A stretch of 24,469 bases of DNA from Pigoraptor chileana (taxonomy: Eukaryota > Opisthokonta > Filasterea). The notes beneath the pieces were generated by a model. The model saw nothing but the letters and a program-made list of their open reading frames with translations, searched no databases and had not been told where the DNA came from. Positions 1 to 11,085 of this stretch are shown here, piece after piece (positions within the stretch are counted from its first letter, which is position 1; each line of letters begins with the position of its first letter). The position numbers were made by a program, and so were the translations under genes. The stretch covers positions 1 through 24,469 of the forward strand of contig CALSCR010002025.1 in NCBI GenBank assembly GCA_943704495.1, written 5' to 3'.

Positions 1-111
1 ACACACACACACACACACACTCACTCACACACACACACAAAAACACACACACACACACACACAGACAAACACACACACACACTCACTCACACACACACAC
101 ACACACACTCA

Positions 112-164
<53 letters not shown>

Positions 165-295
165 GCACACGCACACACGTACACGCACACACTTGCACAG
201 ACGTATCTAGTCCTTTGTAATTCTCGGGACTTTCTCAAAAATGGCGCGCACAACATTGACATGAAAGCCTTGCATTTTTCCAACTTTTGTTCCAG
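1..295 (+). repeat. (AC)n microsatellite in BARD1-like intron
   Basis: Bases 1-178 are almost pure AC with a few CACTCACTC interruptions, followed by a short unique stretch and a pyrimidine-rich tract ending in AG at 294-295. It reads as the 3' part of an intron. Short ORFs here only translate the repeat. Confidence 0.85.
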
Positions 296-747
296 TGACT
301 CCGGTGCACATGCAAACAAGGTGAAGGCGGCAATCAGTGCCGTCGCACCAAAGCGAAAGCGGGTCGTACTTGTTACAACGGGACTTCAACCGCCCGACCG
401 CGCGCGGGTGGAGTCTGCGGCGGCGCAGCTTGGCGGTGCTGCCTGCGATGCCGTTGAAGCGGAAGTAACAACGCACGTGATTGCCGGAAGGGACGAGCAC
501 GGGAAGACCGCACGCACGCTAAAGTACCTGCGCGGTGTTGTGACGGGACTCTGGATCGTCAGCATTGATTGGGTGCTTGAGGTGTGTGTGTGTGTGTGTC
601 TTTGTTGTGTGTCTGATGATGATGTGTGTGCCATGGTGGATGGGTGGCTGTTGGCCAGCGTCATTGAAATCAAACTGACTGGGTTTTTTTCCTGCTCTTG
701 TACTGACTTACTCATGGGCCCTTGCCTTGTCGCTTGTATTTGGACTA

Positions 748-801
<54 letters not shown>

Positions 802-1239
802 GGTTGTCACACACACACACACACACGCACAGAGTGTCGAAGCTGGAGCATGGCTTGACGAAGAAAAGTACGAGATTGTTCATGATACACTGTGCGATGG
901 TGCCCCGCGAAAAGGGCGGGAACGTGTGGCGAAGGGTCTCCCTGGTCTATTTTCCGGATGCAAGGTGGGGCGAGCGTCTCTGCACACTCCCATCCCTCAC
1001 GTATGCGTGCATCGTCATCTTGGCGCATTCTTGCTGTTATGGGGTGATTGAGCATACAGTGTAATCCATTGTAAGCAGGTGTTTCGCGCCATTTCTCGGT
1101 TTCTCAGTATGCATATCAAGCTAATAGGTACGTCGCATCATTTGCTGAGCAGGTTCATTTTCGCGGGAAATTCGAGTCGCGAAAATTGACAAAGGAAGAG
1201 CTCATCGGTCTTGTGACACTTGGTGGCGGTCAGGTGTGT

Positions 1240-1284
<45 letters not shown>

Positions 1285-1635
1285 CAGAAGGGAGGGGGGA
1301 CGCATGTATATTGTGGTTAAGGTTGTGACGTGTGACTTCGCGTGGGTATGTGAGTGTGAATATGTAAAAACTCACGCTCAGATCATTCCATGTGCTCCCT
1401 GCAGATTCTTACAAGGGAACCCAAGCTGCATTCCGTTCCCCCCGCCCCTGCCCCCCACCACGCCAGTCCAGACAACGCGTGTGCACACTACGTCATGCAT
1501 GATCCCGATGCCGCACAGGTTGTCCATATGACGCCGATCAGTTCTCCCGCGTTGTGCACCGCCACGGCCGCGTGGCTCATGGACTGTGTCTCCCACTTCG
1601 TGATTGCAATCCCTCATGACATTGGTCGGACATAG
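296..1635 (+). CDS. BARD1: BARD1-like protein, C-terminal tandem BRCT domains (5' partial)
   Basis: Four exons join in phase: 296-581, 833-964, 1153-1233 and 1405-1635 (TAG). The acceptor before 296 follows a pyrimidine tract at the end of a microsatellite intron, so upstream exons (RING, ankyrin) would lie off the window. Exons 1-2 encode the first BRCT repeat: strand LVTTGL, then RTLKYLRG, then DWVLE|SVEAGAWLDEEKYEI with the conserved Trp. Exons 3-4 encode the second repeat: LFSGCK, LVTLGGGQ|ILTREPK, AHYVMHD and AAWLMDCV. The order and the GGGQIL-R-PK signature match animal BARD1 better than BRCA1. The Thr-Gly of TTG and the Lys of LKYL fit a retained phosphopeptide/nucleosome-reading pocket. 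BARD1 is the partner of BRCA1 in a nuclear H2A ubiquitin ligase used in homologous recombination. A plant-type BARD1/BRCA1 relative cannot be excluded without the N-terminus. The gene converges on the polyQ gene, with 174 bases between stop codons. Confidence 0.8.
582..832 (+). repeat. Intron made largely of (GT)n, (CT)n and (AC)n
   Basis: This BARD1-like intron starts with a GT run at the donor (582-599), carries a pure CT tract at 752-799, and ends with an AC run (808-826) right before the acceptor CAG. The GT and AC runs are complementary in the transcript. Confidence 0.85.
1234..1404 (+). repeat. Intron opening with (GT)n microsatellite
   Basis: The donor GT at 1234 is the first unit of an interrupted GT run reaching about 1283. 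The acceptor CCCTGCAG ends at 1404. Confidence 0.8.
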
Positions 1636-1809
1636 TCCATTATACCAAATCCCCATCTGTTATTCCATACCAATGGGCACTACAGTGCGTCGCCAAATCG
1701 ATTATATTAAATACAAACAGAAAAAGACGCACGCACATGTGGACTTCATACCAGTGCGTCACACATGTGCGCGTTCGTGAGAAAAAATTATATACCCTGT
1801 TGTGCGTGT

Positions 1810-3110
1810 CTAGTGTGGGTTTTGGGAGTGACCGTGGTGGTGGTACTGTCGAGCATAATGTGCTGCCGCGAGAATAGCGTTGATATTCACGTATTCGTGT
1901 GCGGTCGGCAGTCCCAGTCCCATATCCTGTCATGTGACATCGTACAGAGCAAAAAGGGTACATCGCGTGTTTTGAAAGTGAGTCACATGCAGCATCAAAG
2001 AAATACTGTCGATGCCATAGCACATCACGCACACAAGCAAATACACACACACACACATACGTGCGCACACACATGAGAGTCCTTGCAAACATGTCAGCCC
2101 ACTGTCCATCGAGGCGCACAGAGCAGAGCAGGAAACAAACCTGGGGAGTGTCATACATGTCGTGATTTTGATGCTGGTGGGTATGGGCATCGCCGTATGC
2201 TCCGTGCTCAGAGTGTGGTGTTGAGGACAGATTACTCGCCCCATCAATCAGCCCGACCTCACGTGACATGCGCTCCTGATATGCGATTTCCATATTCCGC
2301 CGCCGCTCCTCAAGTTGAGATTCAAATGGATCTACATGCCCCATTGTCGGTGATAGAGAGTGCGCGTGGTGCTGCTGCTGTAGTTGTTGCTGCTGCTGTT
2401 GCCGCTGCTGTTGTTGTAGTTGTTGTTGTAGTTGTTGTTGTGCAAGCTCATCATGGTGGTATGAAAGGCTGTCGTGGTGATAGTGGTCGTCCGTCACCCC
2501 GTTCCGATGCAAATGCCCCACCATTGTATAGTTGAGTGACGCATCGCCCACTGGTTGCTGTAGTTGCTGTTGCTGCAGTTGCAGTTGCTGTTGCTGCTGC
2601 TGCTGCTGCTGCTGTAGTTGCTGCAATGCAGGATATTGTAAATGATGCAGCTGTTGTCGTTGTTGCTGCAACTGTTGATGCCGTTGTTGTTGCTGTAACT
2701 GCTGATGCGGTTGTTGCTGCTGTAACTGCTGATGCTGCTGTTGTTGATGACGTAATTGCGCCGAGTGTTGAAGAAAGTGGGCATTGTCGCACATGCCAAC
2801 TATGGCTGTTGGCGAATGGTCATCCGACACACGCAGGCGCTTCTCCAACCGCCGCTCCGTCTCCACAATTGCCGCCTCCGTTGGGTCATCCTCCGCCAAG
2901 GCATTGCGGCTGCGCTTCCTGCTTGTTAGGATACCAGCCAGGAAATAGCGGAGTCATTACACGAGCGGTAAGTGGGCACATTATTATGGGCACGGAAAGT
3001 GGGGGCTCATTATAACTAACTGTATGAGCGAGAGATGCGCACACGCTGGCTATTCTACAAGAGCCATGCAAGAAGGTTCGCTGCTACCACAAAGCACACC
3101 TTGAATTCAT
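1810..3110 (-). CDS. Polyglutamine/histidine-rich putative nuclear protein
   Basis: Unrecognised. Model on the minus strand: exon 1 3110-3100 (ATG), exon 2 2918-2141, exon 3 1926-1810 (TAG); phases agree and give 301 residues. Exon 2 is strongly supported, and exon 3 joins in frame at a CAG|GT donor and an ACAG acceptor. The 11-base first exon is chosen because exon 2 has no ATG before residue 46 and this junction yields MNSRKRSRNA, a basic NLS-like start. Two Q tracts (about residues 61-126 and 163-187) contain tandem nine-residue units of the type HQQLQQQQP/R, so Leu recurs every nine residues and a coiled coil is likely. A charged helix follows (about 202-224, ERRRNMEIAYQERM), then a His-rich tail. 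Composition suggests a transcriptional co-regulator, but no domain was identified. It converges on the BARD1-like gene and diverges from SPAG17. Confidence 0.6.
2343..2760 (-). repeat. CAG/CAA trinucleotide region encoding the Q tracts
   Basis: Mixed CAG/CAA codons with interspersed CTG/TTA Leu and CAT His codons, partly in 27-base units (about 2640-2750). The mixed codons argue for selection on glutamine rather than a recent pure triplet expansion. The plus-strand poly-Val/Ala frames are its antisense shadow. Confidence 0.8.
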
Positions 3111-4067
3111 GCCCGGCGTTGGTGTCCAGGGCGTAGAATCGCCCGCGTGTGTGACGATCGCTTGCGCGTGGTTACGGTCATACGATGCGACCAGCAGCAT
3201 CTCCGGTCCGATCACATGAGATGAACGAATGTACTATCGCAGACCAGCATAAGACGCAAAGCCCAACGAATATGAGAAAGAATTACGTGATTGTGTGTTG
3301 GGCAAGGCTGGGCGCGCCCACTGGCAGTAATTGTCGCCGGAGTCAAGAAGCCAACATCAGTGCTCCACTTGAAAAAGGAAAACAAAATCTGTCGCGCTGC
3401 TCATCAAGTTCTTGTCGTGATATATATCCCGCGCGCGCGCTTATACGTTTCCTTGCAGCACCAGTCATATGCGAATGATTTTGTGTCTGGGTTTGTGTGT
3501 GTGTGGGGGGGGTGTGTGTTCGTAATTGTTGATTGGATCAAAGGATCTGGAGCCGTTTCGGACATTGTGAAAAACAGCAACTGGCGCTCGTTTCAAAGCG
3601 AAGTCACGTGAGAGCATTCCCAAATCTGAAAATATTATTAGCCAAATCGTAAAAAATCAAGAGTTCGTCGTAACATTCGAGATGTCATGGCAACGTAACC
3701 GTTTAAATTGAGGTGGGTGCGTAAAATAGACACGAATTCGGCAATTTATTCAGTCTATTTATTCGCGGCGACTTGTCGGATTTTGGAAAAATGGCCACTT
3801 CGAATCAGTCACTAAGCTTAGTGTATCCCCGATAAGAAGTAAGCACGATGCAGGCATGTCAAAGCAACGGGAACGACATTTTTTGTGTGCATTGTAGAGG
3901 GTATTGAAGTTATTCGCGCTTATTAGTGCGCTGTACCTGCGCATATCCATGCGAATGCGAGGCTGACACACACATTGAGGTGTTTGTGGAGTTGTGGTGG
4001 TGTGGTGGTGTTGTAGTGGCCTTGGTCGCATTGGCGGGGGACGGCGTGTAGTCCCGCCACAATCGCC
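3111..4067. other. Divergent spacer between polyQ gene and SPAG17
   Basis: About 960 bases with no gene I can support. It holds a CG-alternating patch near 3430, a GT/G-run patch at about 3495-3520, an AT-richer stretch (about 3630-3780) and the X-box-like motif described separately. Short open stretches on the plus strand (3100-3611) have suggestive splice-like sites but no recognisable protein. Both promoters are expected here. Confidence 0.6.
3681..3694 (+). promoter_or_regulatory. RFX X-box-like motif upstream of SPAG17
   Basis: GATGTCATGGCAAC matches the palindromic X-box GTTGCCATGGCAAC at 12 of 14 positions, including the whole GGCAAC half-site and the AT centre. RFX factors drive ciliary genes through X-boxes in animals and their close relatives. 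It lies 374 bases before the SPAG17 start codon, an unremarkable distance for a promoter with a 5'UTR. This is one site found by eye, so chance occurrence is possible. Confidence 0.5.
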
Positions 4068-7000
4068 ATGACAAAGAAGGAAAAGAAAGCGGGCTCCAGG
4101 CTTGCTCTCAACATTGCCGATGTGCCCCTTGTCAGTAGTGAGGTTGGTGGTCCACACGGCATTCGTGACGGTTGATTCATTCGCATTCGTTCGGATTCAT
4201 TCGGAATCATTGCGGCGGCACATATGGCACGGAGTTCAGCAATTGCATGGGAGCAACGACAAGTGTTGGCCTCCAGATCAATAACTCATTGTCCGTTCCT
4301 TTGTGGCATATGTTGCTTTTGTGCGTGCAGAGCGACTGGCATGCATTTATTTTCTTTGTGGATGGCGACAATGTGGATGACGCAAAGGAGCTCGATCTAC
4401 TTGCCGCCGCAATTGGAACGAGCGCAAGGCCGCGATTCCAAGTCATCGGAAAGGATTTGGTTATGGCAATGGTGAGTCCATCAACATTCGCGCTCTCTGT
4501 CTCTCTGTACATAGGCAATTTCCTGTTCATTCGTTTGTTGACTGTTGAACAAAATTCGCGTCCTCTCAACAAGAGACGCATTATACGCCGTAATAATTGC
4601 GGCCTCTCCTTATGCATCGTGTCGACATGTAGATCAAGGAGAACAAAGGATCCGAACTCAGCCAACTGTGCAAGGCCCAGCTGGAAGATGAGGGCGAGCT
4701 GTCCCCGGACTTGGTCGCCCGTCTGCTTAAACTCAAGTTGATGCAGCTGAAAAATGAGGCGACGGAAGCCAAGATGGCCGCACTGAAGGTGCGTGTGCAT
4801 TGTTTTGCTCTTGCGTGAGACTGGGTGCATGCTACACTCCTTCTGCTTTGCTGCTCTATTTAGCGTCGATATCTGGTGGTGCGTCACTTGACGTTATGTG
4901 GGATCACCTAAGAGACCCATACGGGGGGAGGAAACATTTCTTACGCGACGCCAAACAATTCATCCCGCTCGACACACACACACTACAGGCTGCGCAGGCC
5001 GTGTTCGCAGAAACGCCCCTGGAGAGCGTTGGATCTGGAATTGTTGGAAGTTCGACCGACCTGAGCAAGGCGCGCAAAAAGGACAAAGGCAGTGCCAATC
5101 CGAAGAAGCGACCCACGACCGGTGATGACAGCGGTGAGGGAAGCGCAGGCACAACAGCCGGGGGAGCCGACAAGAAGAAGTCCAAGCAGAAAAAGATGGT
5201 TTCTAAGCTTGCAGAGGGAGTTCGCTTAATCGGTGGGTTGAGAATATTGTACATGTGCGTGTGTGCATTTTCTGTATGCTTGTGTACGGCGCATTTCTCG
5301 TGCAAAATCGTCGCATCCTCTCATATGCCGCCCCAATCCATATCACCACTTCTCCGTCCAACAGAGGATGAGCCGCGAGAAGGGCCAGACTACTACTATT
5401 TCATCCACGGACTTAACCTATCCGCTGCTCTTGTGCAAGCTGTTGCGGAGGTCGGCATTCCCCTGGATGCAATCGTGCGTCTCGACCATTCTGACGCTGC
5501 AATCGCAGCCCTCCAGCTTGAGAGCGCGCCCGTGCGAAATCCTCTGTGGACAGACTTTTCTCGAATTGTTGATGCCGCGCGACACGACTCGTCACTTCTT
5601 GACATTGTCGTTTTGCCCGCCACAGCGGCGCCTCATGATCCGACGCTTCCAAAGCGAGACGGCATGCCATTGTTTGACGCCACCGCCGGCGCAGTGTACG
5701 GTCTCGTCGACAAGCGCCGACAGCACCGCGAGTATGTGGCGCAGATGCAGTTGATTGATCTCCCCTCCCCCCGCGGAGGCGTCGACACGTCCCTCTACCG
5801 GCGTCTCGTCAATCGTGTGCCGGACCAAGGCGCTTCCGTGGCGTTCATACTGGACTGTCTAGTGGAGCAGGTGGTCTACACCGAGGATGAGAGGAGTGGG
5901 CGCAAGTCGCAGGCTGAGAATGGGCGCCGATCGCAGGCGGAGGCGCGGTCACAGTCGGACAGTCGCGCGGAGTCTCGGCAAAGCTCACTAGACGCATACA
6001 TTGACGCGCTGGTATCTGACGCCGCTGCTGAAGTGCCTCAACTGCGCGCAATGTACACAAGCCTGGGTGGGGAAGAGTCCGTGGACGTGTTGCGATACGG
6101 CGATTCCGTGTCCAGACGCATGCTTAACCTCGACGGTGACACCCGCGCACTCGTTGAAAGGGCGGAGCGGAAAATGCTTGGCATGTCACGTGCGGCGTCG
6201 ATTGTGTCTGGCTGGGCTGCAGAGATTTCGGAAAAGCGTGCGGCTGCGTCGGGGAAGGAGCGTGGTGTTGCAAAGCAGGAGTTTTTGCACGTATGTCGCG
6301 AGGCAAAGATCGATAACATTGGCGAGGGACTTGTGCAGCTTGCAACAGAGCGACTGCTATCGGAGGCGGTGGGCATCACAGAGACAACGGCGCTGGAGGA
6401 CAGGCGCGCAGCGGAGGCGTTTGATGCATTTACGCTCGTTCAGGTTGTGCACGCGGCATCATTCACTCGGCCCGTTGTTGTGTCGAGGTGTGTGGATGAT
6501 TGTTGTGGGTCTGATTGGCAAGAAGAGGTACTCTTTGTTTGCGTGGCACGTTTGGTTTGGGGGGAATGTAATTGTGACGTAATGGTGGGGACCTGCCTGT
6601 AAATTTCTTAAACCTCTTGTGCGCGTTTACATTTACATGTGTGTGTGCATGCTTGGATATGGGTGTGACTCTATGACTTTTTCGCTCACATTTGTTCGCT
6701 GGGGTTTCAGGTACGACGACAAGGCGGATAAGCTTCTTGTTGCCCTCCACGGCGACTTTCAGGGTTCACGTGACAGATCCACTCGAACGCAGCATGAGTC
6801 GGGCATCAACTGTCCAGTGGGATTTCGGTGCGTGCGTCCGCATCCCCACATACTCACTCACACGCATACACGCACCCACGCAAGCACACACACACACATG
6901 TAAACACGCACATGCACATACGTCAATGCTTCACAAATTTCGTATAAGCAAAGTAGGTCTTTCACTCTTCACACTTCTTTGTTTGCATTTATTCTCCCAC

Positions 7001-10000
7001 CTTATCTTACCGTCACTTCTTTTCTCCTCTTTGTGCCTTTTCACACAGCAACTACCTCCGCCACGTGCACGGCACTCCATTTGCCACCCCCGGATGCCAT
7101 GGATACAACCTCGGCGACTCGGTCATTCGCATCCGCGATGAAACGGTGCGTTTGCACCCGACCGACGGTAACCAAATCATTGTCACTCGCGAGGTGAATG
7201 CAGACGGGCGTCACTCTGTCCGGACATCTCTTTGGGGAAGCGACGGTGCGGTCGTATCCGCACACACGGATCCGACAATTGTTGCGTCGGAACGCACATT
7301 GTCCGCCACATTTTCCGATGGAGCAGCAATGTCCGTCGCCGTCAACGGCAGCGCATTTTATGCGACAACAGAGGGTTTGCTTGTGGACGTGTCATCGGAG
7401 CCGGCGTCTGTCCGACAAACGCCCCCAAACGCCCTCGACACACGCCTGTCCGCCACGGAAACGGCGCGCGTTCTGCGTGCGGATGGTTCTGTGGAGCGCT
7501 ATTTTGCAGACGGATCGACAGAGACATATTACGCTGATGGGGCGGTGCTGCAGCGCTCCGCGGAGGGCACAACGACGCACACGCACGCCGACGGCATGCA
7601 GGAGATAACGGAGGGTGGAAAGGGCGCGGAGACCGTCAGGCGTACACTGCACCTGACAGAGGCCACCGACCCCCACTCTGGAGACCGTCTCGTAACCAGA
7701 GAGGATATGGTGTCTCTATTTACTTTTTCCGACGGTCGCGTGGTTGCGGAATTTTACGACGGCACGCGGATTACGCAAATGCCCACTGGTCACGTGCGCA
7801 TCGAGTGCCGTGGGTTTGCAGCCGTTGAGTTTGAGCCGCCAAGTGCCGAGTCTCCGTCCCCTGAGCCGCCTGCCGAGAGCTCGCCACAACCACCCGAGCC
7901 GGTTGTTGCCTGGCTGGATGAGCAGCCCGGTAGGGCGACTAGTGCCAAGAGCACTGGCGTCGCAGCTATAGAAGCTAGCAAACTCCAGGCAGAGTCGTCG
8001 TCGGCTGCATTACTTGGCGAGGGAGGAGAGAACGTCGACGCAACGGGGAGCACTGCAGGTGGTGACGACGCATCGAACGGCAGGCGCAGTTCGGCGGATG
8101 TTGTGCGGCCGCGCATCCGACCCCGCGGACGCATCATCAAGGCCTCCGACGGGACGGTGATCACGTGGTCTAAGGACGGGCGGCTTGACATGTCGAGGCA
8201 AGGCGGGTTTGTGCTTTCGCACGATGGTGCGGGTACGGTAGCGCTCGCACCCAACTCATCCTCTGGCTCGGCGTGGGACGGAGAGCCTGGCACTTACACA
8301 TACCGACTTGTTGAGGGCACGCTCGTTACATTGGATCACAGTGGATTTCAGTTTGCAGTTGCTGCTGACGGGCAGACGTCGATGCGGCGGCCGTTTGGTC
8401 CCGACACAACAGACGGACAACACGTGGGCGGCGAAGGCACTTTCGACGGCGAGATGGTGGAGCTGCAGGAGCGAGGAACGGTGACTGCGGATGGTGACAA
8501 TGAGGAGGGATCGTCGACGGCGCTGGTTGTGGCGGGCGCCGACGCCGTACTTGGGTGCATCGCCCGGGACGGAAATGCACCGCGGGTGTTCTGTGTGGCG
8601 GACGACTGCACGGGAACCGAGCTGCTGCGCGACTGCGACCTCGAGGGGTACATCGAGGCGCTCTCGTCCTCGCAGGGGGCGTCGGTTACTTGCGATGATG
8701 CCGGTGAGCACGACGGATTTGATGCCGTCACTGTGGTGCGGTATGTGCCTGAAAACGGAGGTCCCGGATCGGCGGCGGCGTCTGAGTCTGCCGATGACCC
8801 CTCGTATTATTTCGAGCCGCTTGTCATTCCGATTGGGCTGCGATCGTACATGTTGCGTGATTTTGTGCGCTGGGACACTGCGCCGTCACCGCGAGCTATT
8901 GAGTTGCGTCACGTGCGTCGCCGCCCTCCGATGGACGAGGCCCAGCGCGCATTATTAGCATCGCAGATGGAGCGATATGAAGTGTGGAAGGCAGAGAGAC
9001 AGGCACGTGCAGAGGCCCTACTGATTGCAGACATGCGCGACAGTGTGGATATAGCTGAGGCTGCCGAGATCTCGGCCCTGATTGCGCAGGCCATGAAGTT
9101 GCGAAGACAGGCGAGCACGGTATCCCAGGCCCCGAAAACGCCCGCCGTGAGAAATGTAGCCGATGCACCGGAAGACTTTGCCTTTCCAGCGTCGTCTGGA
9201 CAGCAACCGGCTCTGTCGACGGGAACATCCAAGGGCAAGAAGGATGCGAAGGGAGGGGGGACAGTCGGTGCCAACGGAAAAACGCTCCGACAGAGCAAGG
9301 GATCGAACAAGCGCCCAGCGGGTGGGGATACTGCCGTGGATGCAAGCCAGTCTGGCGGGATGGATGCCTCCCCCGAAGCGCCCCGACAGCCGCTGTGGAT
9401 CGACGGCGGCACAGCGCCTCCCCCGGATGTCCCCGACCTGTTCTCGCTGTCCGCGGCGCTGCCGACACTGCACGGCGAGGCCCCGACAGACGACCCCCCG
9501 GATGAGAATGGGCGCCCGACAACGCCGACGCCCTCCGCCCTGCAAAACTGGGGTGTTCTTCCCAAGATTCCATCCATTCCCGCCACACCCGCGGCTCCAT
9601 TGACGGCTGTCTCCCGCGCCCCCTCGTTCCGCCGGGCTGTGATTGATAGGAAGGCTCCAGCACCTCCACAGCTCGGTGGCGATATCACGCCCGCGCAGCT
9701 TCGCACCGAAAGCGTGGTGAGCAGTGCGCGGTCGCGTCCCCGCAGTATGGACGTGGATGTGACGGGGCATCCGAGGCGCACGGCGGTGAAAATTCCCCTC
9801 GCAGTGTCGTCGAGCAAGGGAAGTGCCGCGTCGAACGACCGATACAAGCAGGCCGAGGAGATCACCAAGCGGAAAATAGCCACAGCATCTGTTGCAGTTG
9901 CCCTTGGCGTGCCTCGCGGATTCGAGGTGTGTGTCTATGTGTGTCTGTGTGTGTGTGTGTGTTTGTCTGTGTGTGTAAGTGCGTGCAGTATAATTCCTCA

Positions 10001-10425
10001 TGGGTAAATTGTCAGTATGCTCATGTGTTTGAACGTGTGTGTTTACGAATGCGACAAATCCACCTCCACTCGCCTTGCAGATCTTCCCGGAACTGCTTGA
10101 CATGGGGCACGTGAGAGCGGGATCCCGCCGCAACTTCACCATTCTTCTCCGCAACGTGGGCGTTGACACTGCGCGCTTTCGCGTCAAACCACACCGCGAT
10201 CCCGCTCTTGTGAGCATAACATACAACTCGGGCCCTGTTGCCGCCGGGATGTCCGTCAAGATCAACGTGCAGGTGGAGGTGCCAAACAGGGCGGGTCCTC
10301 TGATAGAGGAGTTTACAATCGACACGGAGAACGAGATATTCACAGTGGAGATTCGTGGCGTCGTGTCTGTGAACAAGGGAGGAACGGGGGGACTCCTGGC
10401 GGAGGCGTCGGCAGTCGAGGCGTGA
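4068..10425 (+). CDS. SPAG17: Sperm-associated antigen 17 / PF6 homologue, axonemal central apparatus protein
   Basis: Eight exons: 4068-4142, 4331-4471, 4633-4788, 4989-5232, 5365-6487, 6711-6827, 7049-9926, 10081-10425 (TGA). Phases agree and give 1692 residues; human SPAG17 is about 2200. MTKKEKK start; SDWHAFIFFVDGD (about 26-38) matches the N-terminal QNDWQASIAFV block; LLKLKLMQLK; a Lys-rich linker; DYYYFIHGLNL (about 213); then VGFR|NYL (about 616-621) and HGYNLGD. Exon 7 holds Gly/Asp hairpins (ADGS, FADGS, YADGA, SDGR) typical of the family, VFCVADDCTGTELLRDCDLEGY, a charged helix and a long Pro/Ser-rich linker. The last exon is an ASH/PapD-like domain (LLDMGHVRAGS, LRNVGVD, GPVAAGM). 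SPAG17 scaffolds the C1a projection of motile 9+2 axonemes, so the organism should have a motile cilium. An RSQAE-type repeat (about residues 386-408) is local. The exon 1-2 junction is the least certain; exon 4 could start one acceptor later. Confidence 0.93.
9927..10080 (+). repeat. (GT)n-rich last intron of SPAG17
   Basis: The intron begins with the donor embedded in an interrupted GT run (9927-9975) and ends at the acceptor CTTGCAG. Extension of the upstream reading frame through this repeat is an artefact. Confidence 0.8.
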
Positions 10426-11085
10426 GCATCACGATTGCGCCGCAGTGCGTGTCTCTCGATGCGGTGCTACTGTGTATACCCTTCAATGGCTGATTCATAT
10501 TACATACAGATTATTGTCACATTTTCGATACGCGTGAATTAATGGCAGTTTAATAGGGTTAAATGGCAGCGTTCGTGTGGATCATGTACGTTGGTTTTTC
10601 GCGGAATCCGCCGTTACTACTGTTTGTTTCTTCAGCGCAAGAAGGCACTCCAGACATGCGTCTGCATGGACTCTGAATACTTAGCCGACACTAGTATTGT
10701 CGATAAGGGAACTCCGTGAGTGCCCCTGATTGTCGCATTCGCTCAGAATTGAAATTGCAAAAGTTGATTTTTTTGGAATCAGGGCAAATATTTTCATTTT
10801 TCGATGCTCTTTTGTTCTAAGAGTTGTTCCGATTTTGGTCAAAATAAGGGCAAGCAACGCACGCACGCACGCACGCACACGAACGCAAATGAGAAGGAGG
10901 CATTTCTTGAAGTCCACACAAAGCACATTAATACGACTAAGAAAGAAGATACAAGCAAACAAATCATTCTGTACAAAGAAAGAGAGAGACACAGCGAGAG
11001 CGAGAGAGACAGAGTCAGAGAGACAGAGAGAGAAAAAGTGAATGACTGATTGTCCATCGTCCACAAATTCCAATCCCCGCATTCC
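10426..11085. other. Convergent spacer between SPAG17 and bZIP gene
   Basis: Holds the 3'UTRs of two convergent genes. No canonical AATAAA was found on either strand near the stops. It contains an (ACGC)n run at 10857-10880 and a GA-rich purine tract at about 10978-11036. Small ORFs here translate these repeats or have no recognisable features. Confidence 0.6.
10857..11036. repeat. (ACGC)n and GA-rich simple repeats
   Basis: A tetranucleotide ACGC run (10857-10880), then an interrupted GA/AGAC purine tract (10978-11036) close to the bZIP stop codon, probably in its 3'UTR, where it reads as a pyrimidine-rich tract in the mRNA. Confidence 0.75.

Noticed and set aside
1-180. Repeat array at the left edge as a possible CRISPR or satellite
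   Set aside because: It is a dinucleotide AC microsatellite without unit-spacer structure.
386-883. Minus-strand ORF over the BARD1-like exons and CT repeat
   Set aside because: It is antisense to two BRCT exons and translates the CT and GT repeats as RE and CV runs. No domain signature.
2083-3015. Plus-strand poly-Val/Ala open frames
   Set aside because: They are the antisense reading of the CAG/CAA polyQ exon. The minus-strand frame has the phase-consistent splice sites, NLS-like start and plausible composition.
4207-4887. Minus-strand ORF opposite SPAG17 exons 2-3
   Set aside because: It is antisense to exons whose plus-strand protein matches the SPAG17 N-terminus in consecutive phase-consistent exons.
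9018-10376. Long minus-strand ORF opposite SPAG17
   Set aside because: The plus strand has recognisable SPAG17 and PapD-like sequence through this region. The antisense frame reads across an intron repeat and has low-complexity Arg/Cys/Ser composition.
10681-11082. Minus-strand ORF downstream of the bZIP stop
   Set aside because: It translates the GA-rich tract and the ACGC run, with no recognisable domain; best explained as 3'UTR.
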